This document shows, one piece after another, positions 57,126-64,000 of a stretch of 64,000 bases of DNA. How positions within the stretch are numbered: position 1 is the first letter of the stretch; the number at the start of each line of letters is the position of its first letter. The translations under genes were made by a program, and so were the position numbers. The DNA is from Neisseria sp. oral taxon 014 str. F0314. Its GTDB lineage: Bacteria > Pseudomonadota > Gammaproteobacteria > Burkholderiales > Neisseriaceae. Where the stretch lies: NCBI RefSeq assembly GCF_005886145.1, contig NZ_CP040504.1:1488001-1552000 (forward strand). Reading direction: 5' to 3'. Under the pieces are notes generated by a model, which saw only the letters and a list, made by a program, of their open reading frames with translations, ran no database searches and was not told where the DNA came from.

Positions 57126-57338
57126 ATGAAATCTATGTTTACCAAAACCTTTGCTTTGCTGGCTGTCGCAGCTTCGTTGAGTGCATGCGCCGGCATGACC
57201 CAGACCCAACGCAACACCGCTACCGGCGCAGTTATCGGCGGGGTGGCTGGTAATCTTATCGGTGGCGACACCGGTTCTACCTTGGGCGGAGCCGCATTGG
57301 GCGGCGTGATCGGCAGCCAGGTACACAGACACCGTTAA
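57126..57338 (+). CDS. Small glycine-zipper lipoprotein
   Basis: A 70-residue lipoprotein: signal ending SLSACAG (lipobox Cys ~21), then a glycine-zipper segment (GAVIGGVAGNLIGG, GAALGGVIGSQ) as in OsmB/SlyB-type envelope proteins. The ATG at 57126 follows TGGAGATAAAACC; the frame from 57081 is an extension without support. Probably an outer-membrane stress or structural lipoprotein. Confidence 0.78.
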   Translation: MKSMFTKTFALLAVAASLSACAGMTQTQRNTATGAVIGGVAGNLIGGDTGSTLGGAALGGVIGSQVHRHR

Positions 57339-57368
57339 TCTGGTTAGTAGGTTAAGGATTTACAGCGT

Positions 57369-57402
57369 AAGGCCGTCTGAAACGGAGTTTTCAGACGGCC
57401 TT
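57369..57402. terminator. Bidirectional DUS terminator
   Basis: AAGGCCGTCTGAAA and its complement between the small lipoprotein gene (plus) and ispA (minus). Confidence 0.7.
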
Positions 57403-57437
57403 AATGTTTTTTCGGACTCACTGCCCTATTCAGCCCG

Positions 57438-58334
57438 CTAATTCTTTCTGGCTGTAACGAACTGTGCCAACTGATTCAGTCGCAGGGCTTTTGCGCCGAA
57501 GGGTTCGAGCAGCGCGGTGGCTTCGGCAGTCAGGGTTTCGGCGTAGGCGCGGGCAGTTTGTAAGCCCATCAGTTTGACGTAGGTCGGTTTGTCGTTGTCG
57601 CTGTCTTTGCCGGCGGTTTTGCCCAAGGTGGCGGTGTCGGCTTCGCAGTCCAACACGTCATCGATGACTTGGAACGCCAAGCCGAGTTTGGCGGCGTAGT
57701 TGTCCAAGGTACGGACGTCGTCTGAATCTAAATCGGGGCAGGCAAGCGCGCCCAATACGGCGGCGGCACGGATGAGGGCGCCGGTTTTGAGGCTGTGCAT
57801 CTGCTCCAACTGCGCCTGATTCATGGCTTTGCCAACGTTGGCAAGGTCGATGGCTTGTCCGCCCGCCATGCCGAGGCTGCCGGATGCTTTGGCGAGCGTG
57901 GACAACATGGCGATTTGGCGTTCGGCAGGCAGTCCGGTCGGACGGCTCAATACGTCGAAGGCTTGGGTTTGCAGCGCGTCGCCGACCAAGAGGGCGGTGG
58001 CTTCGTCGTATTTCACATGGCAGGTCGGTTTGCCGCGCCGCAGGCTGTCGTTGTCCATTGCGGGCATGTCGTCGTGGACCAAGGAATAGACGTGCACCAT
58101 TTCGATCGCCGCCATGGCTTGTTCTACGGCGTTTTGGTCGGCATCGCCCAATTCGGACGCGGCGAGCACCAAGAGCGGGCGCAGCCGTTTGCCGCCGCCG
58201 AGGGTAACGTAACGCATGGCTTCGTGCAGCGTGTGCGGCACTTGGTTTTCAGACGGCAGGAAACGCTCCAGCAGCAATTCGGTCTGCGCTTGGGCTTTTT
58301 GCTGCCATACTTTCAATTCATTCGCCGGGTTCAA
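57438..58334 (-). CDS. ispA: Farnesyl diphosphate synthase
   Basis: A 298-residue trans-prenyltransferase that makes C15 diphosphate from IPP and DMAPP/GPP. The first Asp-rich motif DDMPAMDND is at ~93 and the second, [10 protein letters not shown], at ~219. Standard length. Its start overlaps the end of xseB by 17 bases, a common pairing. Confidence 0.95.
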   Translation of the reverse strand: MNPANELKVWQQKAQAQTELLLERFLPSENQVPHTLHEAMRYVTLGGGKRLRPLLVLAASELGDADQNAVEQAMAAIEMVHVYSLVHDDMPAMDNDSLRRGKPTCHVKYDEATALLVGDALQTQAFDVLSRPTGLPAERQIAMLSTLAKASGSLGMAGGQAIDLANVGKAMNQAQLEQMHSLKTGALIRAAAVLGALACPDLDSDDVRTLDNYAAKLGLAFQVIDDVLDCEADTATLGKTAGKDSDNDKPTYVKLMGLQTARAYAETLTAEATALLEPFGAKALRLNQLAQFVTARKN

Positions 58335-58542
58335 GGTTCAGCTCCTTCAGTTCGCCCGCGTCCAATACTTGCAGCTTTTGTTCGACTTCCGCCAGCTTGG
58401 TTTGGCAGTATCTGACCAGCTCGTTGCCTTCCTGATAGGCTGCCAGAGCGTCTTCCAGCGGCATTTCGCTGCTTTGCATGGACTGGGTCAGGGTTTCGAG
58501 GCGGGCGAGGGCTTCTTCAAAGGATTTGGGGGCTTTTTTCAT
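58318..58542 (-). CDS. xseB: Exodeoxyribonuclease VII small subunit
   Basis: A 74-residue helical protein with the family signature [16 protein letters not shown] and [18 protein letters not shown]. It partners XseA in degrading single-stranded DNA; xseA is not in this window. Confidence 0.92.
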   Translation of the reverse strand: MKKAPKSFEEALARLETLTQSMQSSEMPLEDALAAYQEGNELVRYCQTKLAEVEQKLQVLDAGELKELNLEPGE

Positions 58543-58590
58543 GATGATGCGGGCAAAAAATCAAAGCGGTATTGTAGCATTTTTAGATGC

Positions 58591-58625
58591 TTGAGGCCGT
58601 CTGAAACAAGTTTCAGACGGCCTCA
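58591..58625. terminator. DUS inverted-repeat terminator
   Basis: TTGAGGCCGTCTGAAAC...GTTTCAGACGGCCTCAA-type perfect arms, between rsgA and xseB, both on the minus strand, so it closes the rsgA transcript. Confidence 0.7.
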
Positions 58626-58681
58626 ACGACAACACGGTAATCAATCTTCTCAAACAACCGGCGGTTTAAAATGCCGGCCGC

Positions 58682-59548
58682 TCAACGCCGTAATTCATCC
58701 GTAATGCGCTGTAAAAAGGCTACCCGCTCGGCAAGGACTTTTTGATTGTCCGCAGCGGCTTTGACGGCGCAGCCGGGTTCGGCGCGGTGGGTGCAGTTGT
58801 GGAAGCGGCATTGCCCGACGAGATGGTTCAGGTCGGGGAAGTATTGCAGAAGGTCGGCGGCTTGGAGGTGGTGCAGGCCGAATTCTTGCAAACCGGGGGA
58901 ATCGATTAATTGGGTTTCTTCGTTTAAATCGTAAAGCTGGGCGTGGGTGGTGGTGTGTTTGCCGGAATCGAGCGCGGTGGAGATGTCGCCGGTGCGGGCG
59001 GTTTGGTTGCCCAGGAGGGCGTTGGTCAGGGTGGATTTGCCCATGCCGCTTTGTCCGAGCAGGATGTTGGTATGCCCTTGCAGGACGGGACGCAGGATGT
59101 CGGCGTTTTCCAGCGCGCGGGTTTCGATGACGGGATAACCGAGCGTTTCGTAGAATTTGAGTTTTTCGCGCCAGAGGGCGGTTTCGGGCAGGTCGGCTTT
59201 GTTCAGGACGATGACGGCTTGGATGCCCGCGGCTTCGGCGGCTAGGAGGGCGCGTTGCAACAGGGCTTCGCTGGGCGAGGGAACGGCGGCGGTAACGATA
59301 AGAAGCTGGCTGACGTTGGCGGCGATGAGCTTGGTTTTCCAAGCGTCTTGGCGGTAAAGCAGGCTTTCGCGCGGCAGATAGTCTTCGATGACGGCTTGTT
59401 CGGCGTTGACGGTTTGGATATGTACGCGGTCGCCGCAGGCGAAATCCACCCGCTTTTTGCGCGTGCTGGCTTCGTAGGTTTTGCCGTCGGGCGTGCGCAC
59501 GATGTAGCGGCGGCCGTAGCTGGTGATGATTTGGGCGGTATCGGTCAT
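58682..59548 (-). CDS. rsgA: Ribosome small subunit GTPase RsgA
   Basis: A 288-residue circularly permuted GTPase that helps mature the 30S subunit. OB-fold at ~1-65, then G4 (NKADLP, ~117), G1 (GQSGMGKST, ~165), G3 (DSPGLQEFG, ~215) and a C-terminal zinc knuckle with CRFHNCTH and EPGC. It is on the small side compared with E. coli RsgA (350 residues) because the N-terminal extension is absent. Confidence 0.95.
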   Translation of the reverse strand: MTDTAQIITSYGRRYIVRTPDGKTYEASTRKKRVDFACGDRVHIQTVNAEQAVIEDYLPRESLLYRQDAWKTKLIAANVSQLLIVTAAVPSPSEALLQRALLAAEAAGIQAVIVLNKADLPETALWREKLKFYETLGYPVIETRALENADILRPVLQGHTNILLGQSGMGKSTLTNALLGNQTARTGDISTALDSGKHTTTHAQLYDLNEETQLIDSPGLQEFGLHHLQAADLLQYFPDLNHLVGQCRFHNCTHRAEPGCAVKAAADNQKVLAERVAFLQRITDELRR

Positions 59549-59706
59549 AAAGTTCGGCGAAGACGGAATGAAAAGGGAAATTGTACCGAAAGAGTCGGAA
59601 GGCCGTCTGAAAACTTGTGTTTTGCACCATTTAACCTATCGGCGCTTTATTTTTTCCTGAAAACGCCCCATATTTTTCAAACCATATTCTCAAAAGGACA
59701 ATCACG

Positions 59707-60324
59707 ATGAATTTCAACAACCTGCTCAACCAAATTTTGGGAACGGTTCAAAAAGGCAGCCAATCCGTATCCAACAGCCCGCTCAATTCTTTCACCGGCG
59801 GCGCGTTGGCAGCGGGACTGGCTTCCATGCTGATGAAAAAGAAAAACACCCAAAAACTGGTCAAAGCCGGTTCGGTCGCGGCTTTGGGTTATATCGCCTA
59901 CAAGGGCTACCAAAGCTGGCAGCAAAACCGCAACCAACCCGAATTGCCGCAGCAGGCGTTCGAACCTGCCGGACAACTTGCCGAGACACACAGCCACGTG
60001 ATTCTGCGCACCATGATTGCGGCCGCGGCATCGGACGGGCTGATTGACGAGGCGGAAAAACAGGTCATTGCCCGCGAAAGCGGCACAGATGCGGAAACTG
60101 CCGCCTGGCTTGCCGCCGAATATGAAAAACCGGCAACGGTCGAGGAACTCGCCGCAGCCGTCGGCAACGATGAGGCTTTGGCGGCGGAGACCTATCTGGC
60201 GGCAAGATTGGTGTGCGCCGATTTGTCGCGCAAAGAAATCGTGTTCTTAACCCGTCTGTCGCAGGCTTTGGGGTTGGACGACCAGTTGGTGGAGAATCTG
60301 GAAAAACAGCTTGATTTGGCTTGA
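59707..60324 (+). CDS. DUF533 (YebE-like) membrane-associated protein
   Basis: A 205-residue protein with one hydrophobic glycine-rich stretch (TGGALAAGLASMLMKKK, ~30-46, and ALGYIAYKGY, ~58-67) and a C-terminal TerB-like helical domain (MIAAAASDGLIDEAEKQVI and AARLVCADLSRKEIVFL). This is the DUF533/YebE layout. Role unknown. Bordered on both sides by DUS DNA. Confidence 0.82.
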   Translation: MNFNNLLNQILGTVQKGSQSVSNSPLNSFTGGALAAGLASMLMKKKNTQKLVKAGSVAALGYIAYKGYQSWQQNRNQPELPQQAFEPAGQLAETHSHVILRTMIAAAASDGLIDEAEKQVIARESGTDAETAAWLAAEYEKPATVEELAAAVGNDEALAAETYLAARLVCADLSRKEIVFLTRLSQALGLDDQLVENLEKQLDLA

Positions 60325-60345
60325 TGGCAGGTTTGAAAACAAAAA

Positions 60346-60389
60346 AAGGCCGTCTGAAAACCATGAAGAGCAGTTTTCAGACGGCCTTT
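60346..60389. terminator. Bidirectional DUS terminator
   Basis: AAAGGCCGTCTGAAAA and its complement between the convergent DUF533 gene and purB. Confidence 0.7.
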
Positions 60390-60424
60390 CGATTTCAACT
60401 CAATCTCAAATCATTAAGGCTGTA

Positions 60425-61864
<1,440 letters not shown>

Positions 61865-61940
61865 TTACTTAGACAAGAGTTTATGGGCTGCTTCAAACCC
61901 TTTAACATCATCGTCTTATTTAAAAATCAATTTTGCATAC

Positions 61941-62540
61941 CTACCAATAATATCCTAATAATCCGTTTTTCACGATGGCTCCCGTTTCGCGTACCAATTC
62001 TTCAATATGGCGGGGAAATTGATTTTCAAAACACATTTTTCCGGCAAAAGTCTGAATGTTTTTTCTGCGCCATAATTTGCCGGCAATCCAACGTGCACGC
62101 GGTATATGGTAGGCCGAACTGACGATAACGACCGATTTGTCCTGTTCAATCATGGGCGCGGTGTAAAGGATGTTTTGATGGGTTGTTTCCGAATGGTCTT
62201 CAAGTTCAATAACTTCTCTCGGTATCCCCATTTTTTCCGCTGTCTGCATCATGCTTTGTGCTCCGACGTAACCGTCATGGTTCATTCCGCCGGACATAAT
62301 CAGTTTTTTTACCTTACCGGCTTTCCAAAGCTCAACCCCTGCCTCTACACGGGAAATCAGGCAGGGATTCTGCCGCCCTTCATCGTGAACGCTTATACCT
62401 AAGATTACCGCCGTATCGGCGGGAGCAATGCTTTCGACCGGTTGGCGCGAACGATAGAAATTGTTACCCCACACCCAGCCGAACAGCAACAGCCATAATA
62501 TGACCAAACCCGTACCTATCCATAAAATCTTCCTCAACAT
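61941..62540 (-). CDS. ElyC/SanA/YdcF-family protein (DUF218)
   Basis: A 199-residue protein with one N-terminal membrane helix (~5-25) and a DUF218 domain: ADTAVILGISVHDEG, ELWKAGKVKKLIMSGG and VSSAYHIPRARWIAG. It is closest in layout to SanA, a factor for envelope permeability to large drugs. The ATG at 62540 has AGGAAG 4 to 9 bases upstream, so the TTG at 62564 is not used. AT-richer than its neighbours. Confidence 0.85.
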   Translation of the reverse strand: MLRKILWIGTGLVILWLLLFGWVWGNNFYRSRQPVESIAPADTAVILGISVHDEGRQNPCLISRVEAGVELWKAGKVKKLIMSGGMNHDGYVGAQSMMQTAEKMGIPREVIELEDHSETTHQNILYTAPMIEQDKSVVIVSSAYHIPRARWIAGKLWRRKNIQTFAGKMCFENQFPRHIEELVRETGAIVKNGLLGYYW

Positions 62541-62616
62541 TAGTCTTCCTGTTTCATAGGCCAAAAATAATGGGACAACTCAGTCTTTCAAATAGTTCGG
62601 CATTTAAAAAATAATG

Positions 62617-62656
62617 AGGCCGTCTGAAAAACCTGTATAAAGTTTTCAGACGGCCT
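62617..62656 (-). terminator. DUS inverted-repeat terminator after prfB
   Basis: AGGCCGTCTGAAAA and its complement, just beyond the prfB stop on the minus strand. Confidence 0.7.
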
Positions 62657-62680
62657 ATCAAACCTGATTTATCTTGCGAC

Positions 62681-63784
62681 TCAAACGCCCTGTTTCAGGC
62701 TGGCTTCGATGAAGCCGTCCAAATCGCCGTCCAATACGGCTTTGGTGTTGCCGACTTCGTAGCCTGTGCGCAAGTCTTTGATGCGTGAGGAGTCCAAGAC
62801 GTATGAACGGATTTGGCTGCCCCAACCCACATCGGACTTGCCTTCTTCCAACGCCTGTTTCTCTTCGTTGCGCTTGCGCATTTCCAATTCATACAGTTTG
62901 GATTTCAACATTTCCATCGCAGCGGCTTTGTTGGCGTGTTGCGAACGGTCGTTTTGACACTGCACCACAATCCCCGTCGGCTCGTGGGTAATACGCACGG
63001 CGGAGTCGGTTTTGTTGATGTGCTGGCCGCCCGCGCCCGATGCGCGATAGGTGTCGATTCGCAAATCGGCGGGGTTGATTTCGATTTCGATGGAATCGTC
63101 GATTTCGGGATAGACGAACACGGAGGCAAACGAGGTGTGGCGTTTGTTGTTCGAGTCAAACGGCGAGTAACGCACGAGGCGGTGAACGCCGGTTTCCGTG
63201 CGCAGCAAGCCGTAGGCGTATTCGCCCTCCAGACGGATGGTGGCGCGGTTGATGCCCGCGATTTCGCCGTCGTCTTCTTCGAGGATGTCGATTTTGAAGC
63301 CTTTACGCTCGGCGTAGCGGCTGTACATGCGGAACAGCATACCCGCCCAATCTTCCGCCTCCGTACCGCCCGCGCCTGCGGTGATGTCGATAAAGCAGTT
63401 GTTCGGGTCGGCGGGCTGGTTGAACATCCGTTTGAACTCCAAATCCGCCATCTGTTTTTCCAGTCCCGCCACGTCTTCCTGCACGGCGGCGAAACCTTCT
63501 TCGTCGTTTTCTTCGACGGTCATTTCAATCAACATGCGGTTGTCTTCGATGCCCGACGCGATGTTGTCGAGCGTCAACACGATGCCTTCGAGGATTTTGC
63601 GCTCTTTGCCGATTTCTTGGGCGCGTTTGGGGTCGTTCCACAGCTCAGGGTCTTCGGAAAGGCCGATGACTTCTTCCAATCGGTCCTTTTTGCCCTGATA
63701 GTCCATATAGACGCGGATGTCTTCGCTGCGCTTTTCCAAATCATTCAGGGTGTTGTTGAGCTGGTTGATTACTTCGGCTTCCAT
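62681..63784 (-). CDS. prfB: Peptide chain release factor 2
   Basis: A 367-residue factor that ends translation at UGA and UAA: SPF tripeptide in [10 protein letters not shown] (~205) and GGQ in [11 protein letters not shown] (~250). It reads in one frame. At the position of the programmed +1 frameshift in E. coli (CUU UGA after RGYL) this gene has VYMDYQ coded by GTC TAT ATG GAC, so the autoregulatory frameshift is absent. Confidence 0.96.
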   Translation of the reverse strand: MEAEVINQLNNTLNDLEKRSEDIRVYMDYQGKKDRLEEVIGLSEDPELWNDPKRAQEIGKERKILEGIVLTLDNIASGIEDNRMLIEMTVEENDEEGFAAVQEDVAGLEKQMADLEFKRMFNQPADPNNCFIDITAGAGGTEAEDWAGMLFRMYSRYAERKGFKIDILEEDDGEIAGINRATIRLEGEYAYGLLRTETGVHRLVRYSPFDSNNKRHTSFASVFVYPEIDDSIEIEINPADLRIDTYRASGAGGQHINKTDSAVRITHEPTGIVVQCQNDRSQHANKAAAMEMLKSKLYELEMRKRNEEKQALEEGKSDVGWGSQIRSYVLDSSRIKDLRTGYEVGNTKAVLDGDLDGFIEASLKQGV

Positions 63785-63853
63785 GATTCTTGTGTTCTTT
63801 CAAAATTTTAGGAAATTATTGTAAGGGATTTGCAGGCTTTTTTCTACGCAAGT

Positions 63854-63917
63854 AGGCCGTCTGAAAAAACCGATGGAAACATTAGATTCCGTTTGCAACT
63901 CTCCTTTCAGACGGCCT
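63854..63917. terminator. Distant inverted DUS pair
   Basis: AGGCCGTCTGAAA and its complement separated by ~38 bases, between the partial gene at the window end and prfB. Confidence 0.55.
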
Positions 63918-63937
63918 TTCAGTTCGATTTCTGTTAA

Positions 63938-64000
63938 TCAATACCGATACGCTGCCAGCTTCCGTTTTATTTCGGGCAAAGCGGCGCGTGCGGCTTGTTC
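63938..64000 (-). CDS. 3' end of a gene cut by the window edge
   Basis: On the minus strand an open frame of 20 codons enters from the window edge and ends in TGA at 63938, reading EQAARAALPEIKRKLAAYRY. It is followed by the inverted uptake-sequence pair, as for other genes here. Too short to identify. Confidence 0.5.
   Translation of the reverse strand, partial: EQAARAALPEIKRKLAAYRY

Noticed and set aside
62813..63811. 332-codon plus-strand frame opposite prfB
   Set aside because: It is the antisense shadow of prfB; no ribosome binding site or known motif.

Overview
This is a chromosomal window from a Neisseria species. Its DNA uptake sequence, GCCGTCTGAA, occurs dozens of times, often as inverted pairs behind genes. 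The 12-mer is almost always AGGCCGTCTGAA and only rarely the ATGCCGTCTGAA form typical of meningococci and gonococci, which points to a commensal species of the AG-DUS group. The species cannot be named from sequence reading alone.

Layout. (1) 1-21 kb is core genome: a LOG-family protein, an RNB ribonuclease, a CcsA-like membrane protein, ffh, a Csp1-type copper storage protein, nitroreductase and doxX next to a divergent LysR gene, the tamA-tamB outer-membrane assembly pair, sstT, a POT peptide transporter and an aminopeptidase P. (2) 21-25 kb holds an AT-rich HNH nuclease gene, the RNase P RNA gene (minus strand) and the minC-minD-minE-oxyR operon. (3) 25-33 kb is the complete F1Fo ATP synthase operon (atpIBEFHAGDC, minus strand) preceded by parB. 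(4) 33.9-37 kb holds ubiX, a dRS3-bounded repeat, and a two-gene unit of a small lipoprotein followed by a zinc-protease/RTX protein. (5) lysS and a decayed IS3-family element lead into a 15-kb type IV secretion (T4SS) island at 39.4-54.4 kb that ends at a tRNA-Lys gene. (6) 54.7-64 kb returns to core genes: two small lipoproteins, a TerC protein, a CopD-like membrane protein, ispA-xseB, rsgA, a DUF533 gene, purB, an ElyC/SanA-type gene and prfB.

The island is the notable part. On the minus strand it reads TrbM/KikA-like, virB1, B2, B3, B4, B5, then a repeated virB6 plus DUF4189 module (two intact copies 1894 bp apart and a third broken copy), a short virB4 relic, then virB7, B8, B9, B10 and B11. 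The VirB7 homologue is a 141-residue lipoprotein with a C-terminal domain resembling the secretin N0 fold, a feature known from the bacteria-killing T4SS of Xanthomonas (X-T4SS). No virD4, relaxase or integrase is present in the window. The lipoprotein/zincin-RTX pair on the other side of lysS has the layout expected of a periplasmic immunity lipoprotein and a secreted antibacterial effector. Base composition splits the island: virB7-B11 and virB1-B3 with the 5' part of virB4 are AT-rich, while the 3' part of virB4, virB5 and the virB6 copies are richer in GC, and uptake sequences occur only in the repeated part. The virB4 relic lies at the opposite edge of the GC-richer block, which suggests that the block was rebuilt by recombination.
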